NCBI GenBank assembly: GCA_963457665.1
Contig: OY735218.1
Span: 45,183,158 to 45,247,157, forward strand
Source of the DNA: Thysanoteuthis rhombus
Lineage: Eukaryota; Mollusca; Cephalopoda; Oegopsida; Thysanoteuthidae
Direction of reading: 5' to 3'
DNA: 64,000 nt
Below the pieces are notes generated by a model, which worked only from the letters and a program-made list of their open reading frames with translations, had not been told where the DNA came from and made no database searches. The stretch's first letter is position 1. Each line of letters starts with the position of its first letter. The position numbers and the translations under genes are program-made. Positions 27,430 through 38,437 of this stretch are shown one piece after another.

Positions 27430-30400
27430 ATGGCTCTCTATTTAGCAAGTTTGAATGGTCGTGGTTACCGGAATGAGTCGAAAAGAGCTAGACTCTGTCG
27501 TCTCCTCCGGCACCTCGACGTGAGTGTTTGTTGTATACAGGAGACACACTTTATTCCGAGCGACAATGAGAGTGTGCTGTCTCGAGATTTCCGTCTCTTT
27601 TCAGCATATTTTGATTACCGCTCCAGAGGTGTCTCTTGGCTAATAAGCCATTCTTTGAATGCGGTGTGTTCCCTTGTGTATGCAGACCCGGCGGGCAGAT
27701 TGTGCGTCGTTGATGTTACCATAAGAGGGGAGGCTTTTCGTTTGATTGGGGTTTATGCGCCCAACGGCCAGGGTGAGCGAATCAACTTCTTTCGGCAGAT
27801 CGATCAGTTCGTAGTTCCGTCGAGACGGCTAGTGTTAGCGGGTGATTGGAATGCCGTCCTTGATCCCGATATAGACCGAGGGGTAAATAGGGGAACTAAC
27901 AACGGTGACGTGATTCCGTTTCGGGATTTGATCAACAGGCTTGACCTGGTGGATAAATTCCGAAACGAACACCCCCGCCAAGTAGTATGGACTTGGACTA
28001 ATAGTGGCGACCCGAGTTCGGTGCAACGTTCCAGTTACATCGATCGGGTCTTAGCTAGAAGAGTCGACCATAAGTTTTTGGAATGTCCAAGTTTCCATAG
28101 CGTCCCCTTTTCGGACCATAGATTAGTAAGGGCCCGAATGAATTTAGGTATAGCTAAGCCCTTCAAGTCTGGTTACTGGAAATTCAACACATCCCTCGTG
28201 GATATGGAGGATTTTCGGGACCAGCTAACATCACTAATCCAGCGGGAACTGACGGGGGCTATCCTGGGTAATAAATTCTGGGGGAACCTCAAAAACAAAA
28301 TTAGGTCTTTTGCTGCCGATTACAGTAGGCGACTCAACCTAGTGAGACTAGCGGCACAAAAGGCACTAGAAGATCGGATCGAGAGGGCGGTGGAGGGAGG
28401 GGACTCTAGCCAGGTTAAGATAGCTAAGGCAGAGTTGGCCTCCTTGCATGCCAAGAAGGATCAAGCTCTAGTAGTTAGAGCTAGATTAAAAAGAATGTCC
28501 CCCGAGGCAACGAATATGGCCGATGAGCTGAGGCTAGAAGAAATGAGGAGTGCGTCTAGTCGGTATATCTCCAGCGTCACATCGCCGGACGGACGTCTTG
28601 TGACCACAAACGAAGGTATCTGTGAGGTGTTTCGTGCCAATTTTCAGGAACTATTCACCAGGGAAGCTAGACTGAATTCGGCTCAGTTCGACGCCTATTT
28701 AGCTGACTTCCCTCGCCTTGAGGCGACTGAAGCAGCTGGGTGCGAGGGGCCCATAACAGAGGATGAAATCCGGGAAGCGTTAAAGAGCATCGAGAAGGAG
28801 AAGACACCGGGGATCGATGGTTTACCTTACGAAGTGTATTTGAGGCTGTCGCCCATTTTTGTTCACTTGCTGGCTTTGATCTTTAACCACTGGTTAAAGC
28901 AGGGGAGAATCCCCAGCCGCTTTACCAGAGGGGTAGTGAAATTGCTATGCAAGGACAAAGATGGAGGGGACGGGGTAGATAACTTCAGGCCCATAACTCT
29001 GCTCAATACAGAGTTGAAGATTTTGGCCAAGGTCCTCGCCAACCGACTGCAGACTGTGCTGGAGAGTCTGATTGGCCCCGAGCAGACTTGCTCTGTAAAG
29101 GGTCGGACTATCCAAGACAATCTGCACACGGTGCGCACGATCATTGAGAAAGTCGACAATGGAGCCGCGCTGATCAAGTTAGATCAGTCCAAAGCATTCG
29201 ATAGGGTCGACCATCGTTTTCTCGAGTCCGTCTTATCCGCGTCTGGCTTCGGTGAGATCTTTCGCTCCTGGATTCGTCTCTTGTATGCATCCCCCAGCTC
29301 GGTGGTGGAAGTGAATGGAGTGAGGTCGAAAGCCTTTCAGTTGTCCAGATCAGTTCGTCAAGGTTGTCCACTTTCGCCGATGCTGTACATTCTTGCGCTG
29401 GAACCTTTCCTGCGCAAAGTAAAGGCGAATCCGGTCCTGCGCGGGCTAACCTTGCCTGGTGGTCACACGCCAGTCAAGTATACCGCCTACGTTGATGACA
29501 TAACTTTGCTTGTAACGAGCAGTGCCGAGATCAGGGAAATCAGCGTAGAGATCCAAAGGTATGAGACGGTGACAGGGGCCAAAGCCAACTGCGGCAAGTC
29601 TGAGGGCTTGTTGCTGGACTCGTGGAGAGGGCGCTCTCTCCCTGGTCCCTTTGCCTGGACGGAAGGGCCGTGCAAGATACTCGGCGTCTGGTTCGGTCCC
29701 GACCTCCAGTTGGAGAAAAATTGGTCGGGTGTACTGGAAAAGGTAGAGAAAGCAGTTGATCTGTGGACTCGGAGGAAGCTCTCCTTCAAGGGTAGGGCCG
29801 AGGTGTGAGTCTCTCACATCTACCCCCTTATCCTTTACCGACTTTCAGTGCTCCCTCTTCCGTGTACCGACCAACAAAAGTTGGAAGGTGCCATGTTTCG
29901 ACTCCTATTGGGTCACAGGCACCCCATGGTATCTCGCAAGATCTGTCAGCTCCAACCTGCGGAAGGCGGCCTAGGAATGCCGAACATCAAAGCTCGGCAA
30001 CATAGCCTACGCTTGACTTTCTTAGGTCGGATGTGTACGCAAGAAGAGCAGAACGGCGAATTCTGGAAAGAAGACGCCAGGAAGGCTTTCCCAGCCTTAA
30101 GAAACGTGCATTCCGACGACGGGGGTGAGGCCCGCCGTAGACCCCGGGCGGAATGCTCTTTCTATCGAGAATGCCGACACGCTCTCCGAGTTTTTTCTCG
30201 GGTGAAGGTATGCCTCAACGACACCCGGTCGTTGTCGAGGAGGGCATTATATCGGGTAATAGTGAGGGGGTCCGTTCGAGACGAAATGATCGAGGGGCTC
30301 GGTTTAACGAAGGCGGAGAGTCGCTCAATCTGGCCTTGGACGCCCGGACTGAGGTGCCTCAATAACAACGAGGCGTCCCTCACCTGGCTAGTCATACGGA

Positions 30401-30879
30401 ATGCTCTCTGGGTCGGCAAACGGCTTTTTGCAGCGGGTCTGGTAGTTTCACCAGAGTGCATGCGCTGTGGTGGAATGGAGGAGTCTATTGAGCACGCCTT
30501 CTTCCACTGCAGCGTGGTGCAACCGCTGTGCAAGCTGGTTGAAGGCCACATGGTTCGCATCGTCGGGGCACGGTTTTTTGCCTTGGATGCCAGTGTTGTC
30601 TGCAGCAATGTGTTCCCATCGTTGGAGAAGGACGCACATATAGTGCTAATGTGCTTACTTGGCGTGATGCGAATGGTGATTTGGACGACGCGTCAGAAGG
30701 GGTTCCACGAAGGAGAGCGTTTCACTCCCGAACAACTGATTGCGTTCTTTGGGCACCAGCTCAAAGTCAAAATCAGGGTCGAGAGGGGGAGGCTCCCTTG
30801 GTCGGAATTCAACGGAAGGTGGGTGAGAGTTGCCCGACTGTGTCGAGTGAAAGGTGCTGAATTAGAGTGGTTTTTTTAA
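27430..30879 (+). pseudogene. LINE ORF2, U5, interrupted by one in-frame TGA
   Basis: The frame is that of the 1149-aa ORF2, but a TGA at 29806-29808 replaces the TGC seen in other units, giving a 792-aa product that ends just after the RT domain. Downstream the same frame is open again to the normal end, so this is one point change. The endonuclease and the YVDD box lie before the stop. Private changes include GRGYRNESKRAR, SVCCIQETHFIPS and RLLLGHRH. The product would lack the C-terminal CCHC, so I expect it to be inactive or impaired. Confidence 0.9.
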
Positions 30880-31758
30880 GATCTATTGGTTAATTAAGGA
30901 TTTTGCAGTCCTGACACGAACGTGCTAACCCAGCCCAGGTTAGGATGGATTAGATTTTCCTTTTCTGTTACCCAACAGTTTCTTAGCTAGGGAGAGAATG
31001 ATCATCAGCCCCCCTTTTTTTTTTCTGTCCTCCACTTTTTTCGATTCCCATCCCCTCCCCCTCTAGATGACAGAAGGTAAAGTTTTCCAGAGGATGTTTG
31101 AGAGATTTTTTTTTTTTTTCTGTCTCGACATCCATCTTTTCGTCTGGTTAACTTACTGTTCTGCCATGTTAGGTCTTTTGTGGGGGGTCACATACTAATT
31201 TCGTTTTCGTTTTTTTTTTCTGTAAATATATATCAGTCATTGGGGTTCATTTTTATTTGTAAATATTCATCATAATTTTATTCCCCCCCCACACACAAAA
31301 ATTGTAAATAGGGGTTTAGAGTAGTTTTTACATCATAGAGAGAATCTGACTTTATGGTAAATGCAGTATGAAAGAGACCAGGAAAAATGTGTTGTTTTGG
31401 TGAATGGATGTATATAGTGTGATTGGGTCAGTGCATGAGACTAGCTAAGATAAGATTAGGAATAGAGTTGACCAGTCCTTATACCCCATTCCCCCCTTCG
31501 ACTTCATGTCATATTTCTCTCTTTCAGAGAATAAATAATCACAGATCGCTCGACGGGATTACTGTTACATTTTTTGGCAAAAAAAAAAAGACAAGTTTCC
31601 TGCGACCACACCGAACAAGATTACGGACTAGTAGGACCCCCTTGAAACTCTAGTTCGAAAAGATAAGCCCTTGTTGTTTTTTCGATTTGATTCGATTTTT
31701 TTTTTTGTTCCGATTTTTTTGTTGTTTGTCTTGATTTTGTATTTTTTTCTTTTCCTTC
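30880..31758 (+). other. U5 3' UTR, U5/U6 junction and U6 5' UTR
   Basis: No gene. AATAAA is at 31530-31535 and CACAGAT at 31540-31546, followed by CGCTCGACGGGATTACTG. The U6 5' UTR returns to the U2 type (TTTTTTCGATTTGATTCGATT, no GACTC triplet). Confidence 0.75.
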
Positions 31759-34068
31759 ATGGCCGACGAGGCCAGGAGGGCCTTGTTTGCTTCCCCCGAT
31801 AAGGGGGAGGGCGGGGGCACATCCACACCCCCTAAAATAGGGAAAAAAAAACAAAAAAAACAAGAAAAAATGTCTACAACACAGACAAACAGTACAAGTG
31901 AAAAGAATTCAGACATGAAAAAATCCCCCGTCCATGAAGGGAGGGGGGAAAATACAGACTCGCCGATTCCGGCGGGACAACAACAGCAACAAGAAAAGAC
32001 AAGTGGGGACTCTCCTAACGTTTGGTCATCCCCTCCCGTAATAAATACAGTCAATGTGGCGGAATTCGTCAAGCGTTGCCAGACATACAGTCACCTTGTA
32101 AAAGAGGACGGCTTACTGGTGGACTTGGTCGAATTGAAAGACATTGAGAAAAAAATGGTGTCCGTCTTTTTGGTCGACAAGAAGTCAAACCGAATTGTCC
32201 GATCAAACAAAGACATAGTGTTGAAAGCACTGGCTAGCTTAGGAATCAAAGCCAAACAAGTTGTTAAAGGCGATGGCTTTGCGATGTGGGACGTACTATT
32301 GCCCACTGAACAGGACTGTTCAGATCTCCTGCGCCGAGAGCTCCAAACCAAGGAGTACTTTATTCGCGTTGAGTATCTCGGCCGGAGAAGGACCCGGGTA
32401 ATAGCACATGAGGTGCCCAGCTTCGTACTCGGGGAACATATCGGGGCTTTTCTCCTGAAATACGGAGAAATTGTCTCGGTTGACTCCGAGGCGATGCGTG
32501 GGGAGTGGCGTTTTGATCTTATGATCGACAGGAAGGCGTTCCTGGCCATTCCCAACTATTTGGACATAGGTGGTCGGAGGCGACTGCCTCTTATCGTAAA
32601 AGGTAGGAGGCCAGTCTGCTGGATATGCGGGGAGGCCGGTCACCTCGCCGCTATCTGCAAAAAGAAACCGTCCAGCCTGACGCAAGACCCTTCCCACTCA
32701 GTTTCTGTGACCGCCCAAAAGGAGGCTCCCGTAGTCTCGCCTACTGCCATGACTGGAGGAATCCAGTCAGATGCCGGGAGAGGTAAAAGTCTCCCCTCAC
32801 CTAAACCGTCGACTCCGTCACCAAAGGTGGTGGCACAAAAAGAGAAGACGGAGGGGGAGTGGCAGGTAGTAGGTCGTAGTGGGAAGAAGGCCCAAATAGA
32901 AGCACCCCTGTTGCCACATATCCTAATGCGAACCGACACCGACAGTCCCCAAGGAGAGACCCCGCAGTCTTATGCGGAACGGGCTAGAGTAGGGGGTTAT
33001 GCTAGTCCGAGTCGTGAAAAAAAAGAAATGGCGGCGGCGTTGCTCATAAAACTTAAGTCCAGGCAGCCAGCAGAGAGGGTTACCCCTCCACCCTCTCCCC
33101 GAACAATACACAGTCCTTCAATCAAAAAATCACCCCCCAAAAAAACAGAATTGACAGTTTTAAAAAAATCACCCCCCAAAGAAACACAATTGACAGTCCT
33201 AAAAAAATCTTCCCCCCAAAAAACTGAAATAACAACTTTGAAAAGATCCCCCCCCAAAAAAACAGAACTGACAACATCTCCCAGACACACACCCAGACAC
33301 ACACCAAAGAAAAACCAGACAGTGCCAGAACCTACATCTTCTCCAACTCCTCCATTGCCGCCCACTCTACTGTTATTTTCACAACCTCCCCCGCCACCGC
33401 CGCCGCCGCCGCCGCCATCACCGCCGCCGTCGTCGTCCCCCCCATCAACACCATCAACAACAATATCAACAACAACAACACCTACACAAACACCAACACA
33501 ATCGGCCTCACAAAAGAGGCCGAGAAGCCCAGCCGGGGGAGACGCCGGCGAGCCGACCAAAAAGGAGAAAAAAGTACGACACAAGAGAGGGGTCCACATC
33601 TGCCGTGTCGACCCGGACATTTTAGAAAAATCGAAGCTTCAGCAGCAAGCCCTAAGGAATTTAAAAGTCCTCCACAGTTTCCGGTTCGTCGAGCCCGGAA
33701 GACGCGACGTGGAGGACCCCACCTTGTTCCCAGGGCTTAAAAAGCTGCTGACGGTAGTCCGGGTCGGAGACACCTCGCGGCAGGTGTGGGATATGCTCCG
33801 GGAGGCCAATGGGGCCTTCCAAATGACCACACCACTGGCTGTCTGGCATCATCCGGACTTGCAGAAACTGAAGAACTTTTGTTCAGGGAGGGTCCCCGTC
33901 TACATGCACCCCTCCCTTTATAGGGCAGCAAAACTAACATTCCCTAGGCACGTCGGCGGCGTGTCCCTGGATGGCACCATCAGAACTGAGATGGGCACTG
34001 ATCCTATGGGACCCGCTGTCGGTGTGCTATCACCGGCAATGTTCGCGTCAGGAGGGCAACGCCAATAG
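31759..34068 (+). CDS. LINE ORF1 nucleic-acid-binding protein, U6 (769 aa)
   Basis: Same length and type as U2 ORF1 (TKEYFIRV, type-A repeats, PVYMHPS). Differences include PHILMRT, one Lys to Arg in the repeat block (LKRSPPKK) and EPTSSPTPP. The CCHC knuckle and unknown C-terminal region are intact. TAG, nine bases, ORF2 in frame. Confidence 0.88.
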   Translation: MADEARRALFASPDKGEGGGTSTPPKIGKKKQKKQEKMSTTQTNSTSEKNSDMKKSPVHEGRGENTDSPIPAGQQQQQEKTSGDSPNVWSSPPVINTVNVAEFVKRCQTYSHLVKEDGLLVDLVELKDIEKKMVSVFLVDKKSNRIVRSNKDIVLKALASLGIKAKQVVKGDGFAMWDVLLPTEQDCSDLLRRELQTKEYFIRVEYLGRRRTRVIAHEVPSFVLGEHIGAFLLKYGEIVSVDSEAMRGEWRFDLMIDRKAFLAIPNYLDIGGRRRLPLIVKGRRPVCWICGEAGHLAAICKKKPSSLTQDPSHSVSVTAQKEAPVVSPTAMTGGIQSDAGRGKSLPSPKPSTPSPKVVAQKEKTEGEWQVVGRSGKKAQIEAPLLPHILMRTDTDSPQGETPQSYAERARVGGYASPSREKKEMAAALLIKLKSRQPAERVTPPPSPRTIHSPSIKKSPPKKTELTVLKKSPPKETQLTVLKKSSPQKTEITTLKRSPPKKTELTTSPRHTPRHTPKKNQTVPEPTSSPTPPLPPTLLLFSQPPPPPPPPPPPSPPPSSSPPSTPSTTISTTTTPTQTPTQSASQKRPRSPAGGDAGEPTKKEKKVRHKRGVHICRVDPDILEKSKLQQQALRNLKVLHSFRFVEPGRRDVEDPTLFPGLKKLLTVVRVGDTSRQVWDMLREANGAFQMTTPLAVWHHPDLQKLKNFCSGRVPVYMHPSLYRAAKLTFPRHVGGVSLDGTIRTEMGTDPMGPAVGVLSPAMFASGGQRQ

Positions 34069-34077
34069 ATTAACAAG

Positions 34078-37000
34078 ATGGCTCTCTATTTAGCAAGTTT
34101 GAATGGTCGTGGTTGCCGGAATGAGTCGAGAAGAGCTAGACTCTGTCGTCTCCTCCGGCACCTCGACGTGAGTATTTGTTGTTTACAGGAGACTCATTTT
34201 ATTTCGAGCGACAATGAGAGTGTGCTGTCTCGAGACTTCCGTCTCTTTTCAGCATATTTTGATTACCGCTCCAGAGGTGTCTCTTGGCTAATAAGCCATT
34301 CTTTGAATGCGGTGTGTTCCCTTGTGTATGCAGACCCGGCGGGCAGATTGTGCGTCGTTGATGTTACCATAAGAGGGGAGGCTTTTCGTCTGATTGGGGT
34401 TTATGCGCCCAACGGCCAGGGTGAGCGAATCAACTTCTTTCGGCAGATCGATCAGTTCGTAGTTCCGTCGAGACGGCTAGTGTTAGCGGGTGATTGGAAT
34501 GCCGTCCTTGATCCCGATATAGACCGAGGGGTAAATAGGGGAACTAACAACGGTGACGTGATTCCGTTTCGGGATTTGATCAACAGGCTTGACCTGGTGG
34601 ATAAATTCCGAAACGAACACCCCCGCCAAGTAGTATGGACTTGGACTAATAGTGGCGACCCGAGTTCGGTGCAACGTTCCAGTTACATCGATCGGGTTTT
34701 AGCTAGAAGAGTCGACCATAAGTTTTTGGAATGTCCAAGTTTCCATAGCGTCCCCTTTTCGGACCATAGATTAGTAAGGGCCCGAATGAATTTAGGTATA
34801 GCTAAGCCCTTCAAGTCTGGTTACTGGAAATTCAACACATCCCTCGTGGATATGGAGGATTTTCGGGACCAGCTAACATCACTAATCCAGCGGGAACTGA
34901 CGGGGGCTATCCTGGGTAATAAATTCTGGGGGAACCTCAAAAACAAAATTAGGTCTTTTGCTGCCGATTACAGTAGGCGACTCAACCTAGTGAGACTAGC
35001 GGCACAAAAGGCACTAGAAGATCGGATCGAGCGGGCGGTGGAGGGAGGGGACTCTAGCCAGGTTAAGATAGCTAAGGCAGAGTTGGCCTCCTTGCATGCC
35101 AAGAAGGATCAAGCTCTAGTAGTTAGAGCTAGATTAAAAAGAATGTCCCCCGAGGCAACGAATATGGCCGATGAGCTGAGGCTAGAAGAAATGAGGAGTG
35201 CGTCTAGTCGGTATATCTCCAGCGTCACATCGCCGGACGGACGTCTTGTGACCACAAACGAAGGTATCTGTGAGGTGTTTCGTGCCAATTTTCAGGAACT
35301 ATTCACCAGGGAAGCTAGACTGAATTCGGCTCAGTTCGACGCCTATTTAGCTGACTTCCCTCGCCTTGAGGCGACTGAAGCAGCTGGGTGCGAGGGGCCC
35401 ATAACAGAGGATGAAATCCGGGAAGCGTTAAAGAGCACCGAGAAGGAGAAGACACCGGGGATCGATGGTTTACCTTACGAAGTGTATTTGAGGCTGTCGC
35501 CCATTTTTGTTCACTTGCTGGCTTTGATCTTTAACCACTGGTTAAAGCAGGGGAGAATCCCCAGCCGCTTTACCAGAGGGGTAGTGAAATTGCTATGCAA
35601 GGACAAAAATGGAGGGGACGGGGTAGATAACTTCAGGCCCATAACTCTGCTCAATACAGAGTTAAAGATTTTGGCCAAGGTCCTCGCCAACCGACTGCAG
35701 ACTGTGCTGGAGAGTCTGATTGGCCCCGAACAGACTTGCTCTGTAAAGGGTCGGACTATCCAAGACAATCTGCACACGGTGCGCACGATCATTGAGAAAG
35801 TCGACAATGGAGCCGCGCTGATCAAGTTAGATCAGTCCAAAGCATTCGATAGGGTCGACCATCGTTTTCTCGAGTCCGTCTTATCCGCGTCTGGCTTCGG
35901 TGAGATCTTTCGCTCCTGGATTCGTCTCTTGTATGCATCCCCCAGCTCGGTGGTGGAAGTGAATGGAGTGAGGTCGAAAGCTTTTCAGTTGTCCAGATCA
36001 GTTCGTCAAGGTTGTCCACTTTCGCCGATGCTGTACATTCTTGCGCTGGAACCTTTCCTGCGCAAAGTAAAGGCGAATCCGGTCCTGCGCGGGCTAATCT
36101 TGCCTGGTGGTCACACGCCAGTCAAGTATACCGCCTACGTTGATGACATAACTTTGCTTGTAACGAGCAGTGCCGAGATCAGGGAAATCAGCGTAGAGAT
36201 CCAAAGGTATGAGACGGTGACAGGGGCCAAAGCCAACTGCGGCTTGTTGCTGGACTCGTGGAGAGGGCGCTCTCTCCCTGGTCCCTTTGCCTGGACGGAA
36301 GGGCCGTGCAAGATACTCGGCGTCTGGTTCGGTCCCGACCTCCAGTTGGAGAAAAATTGGTCGGGTGTACTGGAAAAGGTAGAGAAAGCAGTTGATCTGT
36401 GGACTCGGAGGAAGCTCTCCTTCAAGGGTAGGGCCGAGGTGTGCGTCTCTCACATCTACCCCCTTATCCTTTACCGACTTTCAGTGCTCCCTCTTCCGTG
36501 TACCGACCAACAAAAGTTGGAAGGTGCCATGTTTCGACTCCTATGGGGTCACAGGCACCCCATGGTATCTCGCAAGATCTGTCAGCTCCAACCTGCGGAA
36601 GGCGGCCTAGGAATGCCGAACATCAAAGCTCGGCAACATAGCCTACGCTTGACTTTCTTAGGTCGGATGTGTACGCAAGAAGAGCAGAACGGCGAATTCT
36701 GGAAAGAAGACGCCAGGAAGGCTTTCCCAGCCTTAAGAAACGTGCATTCCGACGACGGGGGTGAGGCCCGCCGTAGACCCCGGGCGGAATGCTCTTTCTA
36801 TCGAGAATGCCGACACGCTCTCCGAGTTTTTTCTCGGGTGAAGGTATGCCTCAACGACACCCAGTCGTTGTCGAGGAGGGCATTATATCGGGTAATAGTG
36901 AGGGGGTCCGTTCGAGACGAAATGATCGAGGGGCTCGGTTTAACGAAGGCGGAGAGTCGCTCAATCTGGCCTTGGACGCCCGGACTGAGGTGCCTCAATA

Positions 37001-37515
37001 ACAACGAGGCGTCCCTCACCTGGCTAGTCATACGGAATGCTCTCTGGGTCGGCAAACGGCTTTTTGCAGCGGGTCTGGTAGTTTCACCAGAGTGCATGCG
37101 CTGTGGTGGAATGGAGGAGTCTATTGAGCACGCCTTCTTCCACTGCAGCGTGGTGCAACCGCTGTGCAAGCTGGTTGAAGGCCACATGGTTCGCATCGTC
37201 GGGGCACGGTTTTTTGCCTTGGATGCCAGTGTTGTCTGCAGCAATGTGTTCCCATCGTTGGAGAAGGACGCACATATAGTGCTAATGTGCTTACTTGGCG
37301 TGATGCGAATGGTGATTTGGACGACGCGTCAGAAGGGGTTCCACGAAGGAGAGCGTTTCACTCCCGAACAACTGATTGCGTTCTTTGGGCACCAGCTCAA
37401 AGTCAAAATCAGGGTCGAGAGGGGGAGGCTCCCTTGGTCGGAATTCAACGGAAGGTGGGTGAGAGTTGCCCGACTGTGTCGAGTGAAAGGTGCTGAATTA
37501 GAGTGGTTTTTTTAA
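34078..37515 (+). CDS. LINE ORF2: APE endonuclease, reverse transcriptase, CCHC, U6 (1145 aa)
   Basis: Open through its length. Residues Lys-Ser-Glu-Gly, at about 723-726 in the other copies, are missing through a 12-base in-frame deletion next to 36243; a repeated GGC at its edges suggests slippage or short-homology repair. The site is about 35 residues after the YVDD box, toward the end of the RT domain, so activity could be reduced. A Thr to Ile change (RGLILPGG) is also seen. Endonuclease, RT boxes and the C-terminal CCHC are otherwise as in U2. Confidence 0.9.
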   Translation: MALYLASLNGRGCRNESRRARLCRLLRHLDVSICCLQETHFISSDNESVLSRDFRLFSAYFDYRSRGVSWLISHSLNAVCSLVYADPAGRLCVVDVTIRGEAFRLIGVYAPNGQGERINFFRQIDQFVVPSRRLVLAGDWNAVLDPDIDRGVNRGTNNGDVIPFRDLINRLDLVDKFRNEHPRQVVWTWTNSGDPSSVQRSSYIDRVLARRVDHKFLECPSFHSVPFSDHRLVRARMNLGIAKPFKSGYWKFNTSLVDMEDFRDQLTSLIQRELTGAILGNKFWGNLKNKIRSFAADYSRRLNLVRLAAQKALEDRIERAVEGGDSSQVKIAKAELASLHAKKDQALVVRARLKRMSPEATNMADELRLEEMRSASSRYISSVTSPDGRLVTTNEGICEVFRANFQELFTREARLNSAQFDAYLADFPRLEATEAAGCEGPITEDEIREALKSTEKEKTPGIDGLPYEVYLRLSPIFVHLLALIFNHWLKQGRIPSRFTRGVVKLLCKDKNGGDGVDNFRPITLLNTELKILAKVLANRLQTVLESLIGPEQTCSVKGRTIQDNLHTVRTIIEKVDNGAALIKLDQSKAFDRVDHRFLESVLSASGFGEIFRSWIRLLYASPSSVVEVNGVRSKAFQLSRSVRQGCPLSPMLYILALEPFLRKVKANPVLRGLILPGGHTPVKYTAYVDDITLLVTSSAEIREISVEIQRYETVTGAKANCGLLLDSWRGRSLPGPFAWTEGPCKILGVWFGPDLQLEKNWSGVLEKVEKAVDLWTRRKLSFKGRAEVCVSHIYPLILYRLSVLPLPCTDQQKLEGAMFRLLWGHRHPMVSRKICQLQPAEGGLGMPNIKARQHSLRLTFLGRMCTQEEQNGEFWKEDARKAFPALRNVHSDDGGEARRRPRAECSFYRECRHALRVFSRVKVCLNDTQSLSRRALYRVIVRGSVRDEMIEGLGLTKAESRSIWPWTPGLRCLNNNEASLTWLVIRNALWVGKRLFAAGLVVSPECMRCGGMEESIEHAFFHCSVVQPLCKLVEGHMVRIVGARFFALDASVVCSNVFPSLEKDAHIVLMCLLGVMRMVIWTTRQKGFHEGERFTPEQLIAFFGHQLKVKIRVERGRLPWSEFNGRWVRVARLCRVKGAELEWFF

Positions 37516-37737
37516 GATCTATTGGTTAATTAAGGATTTTGCAGTCCTGACACGAACGTGCTAACCCAGCCCAGGTTAGGATAGATTAGATTTTCCTTTT
37601 CTGTTAGCCAACAGTTTCTTAGCTAGGGAGAGAATGATCATCAGCCCCCCTTTTTTTTTCTGTCCTCCACTTTTTTCGATTCCCATCCCCTCCCCCTCTA
37701 GATGACAGAAGGTAAAGTTTTCCAGAGGATGTTTGAG

Positions 37738-37777
<40 letters not shown>

Positions 37778-38437
37778 CTCTCTGTCTCGACATCCATCTT
37801 TTCGTCTGGTTAACTTACTGTTCTGCCATGTTAGGTCTTTTGTGGGGGGTCACATACTAATTTCGTTTTCGTTTTCGTTTTTTTTTCTGTAAATATATAT
37901 CAGTCATTGGGGTTCATTTTTATTTGTAAATATTCATCATAATTTTATTCCCCCCCCACACACAAAAATTGTAAATAGGGGTTTAGAGTAGTTTTTACAT
38001 CATAGAGAGAATCTGACTTTATGGTAAATGCAGTATGAAAGAGACCAGGAAAAATGTGTTGTTTTGGTGAATGGATGTATATAGTGTGATTGGGTCAGTG
38101 CATGAGACTAGCTAAGATAAGATTAGGAATAGAGTTGACCAGTCCTTATACCCCATTCCCCCCTTCGACTTCATGTCATATTTCTCTCTTTCAGAGAATA
38201 AATAATCACAGATCGCTCGACGGGATTGTTGGTACTTTTTTTGGCAAAAAAAAAAAAAGACAAGTTTCCTGCGACCACACCGAACAAGATTACGGACTAG
38301 TAGGACCCCCTCGAAACTCTAGTTCGAAAAGATAAGCCCTTGGTTTTTTGACTCGATTTGACTCAAATTGACTCGATTTTTTTTTATTATTTCGATTTTG
38401 TTGTTTGTCTCGATTTTGTATTTTTTTCTTTCCCTTC
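37516..38437 (+). other. U6 3' UTR, U6/U7 junction and U7 5' UTR
   Basis: No gene. T37 run at 37741-37777, AATAAA at 38197-38202, CACAGAT at 38207-38213. The U7 5' UTR is of the GACTC type and reads CCCCTCGAAACTC where U2-U6 read CCCCTTGAAACTC, a marker shared only with U8. Confidence 0.75.

Larger units (their letters stand above)
24971..31539 (+). mobile_element. Tx1/L1-group LINE, array unit U5, ORF2 with one stop
   Basis: Complete 6569-bp unit. The 5' half (5' UTR and ORF1) is very close to U4, whereas the ORF2 C-terminus and 3' UTR are of the common type close to U6. A switch point therefore lies within ORF2. One nonsense change in ORF2 makes it the only complete unit with a broken ORF. 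Confidence 0.87.
31540..38206 (+). mobile_element. Tx1/L1-group LINE, array unit U6, full length, both ORFs open
   Basis: Complete 6667-bp unit. Its 5' UTR, ORF1 and RT N-terminal markers resemble U2, but its 3' UTR start matches U5 and it has a 37-base T-run (37741-37777). ORF2 has a 12-base in-frame deletion. Confidence 0.88.
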
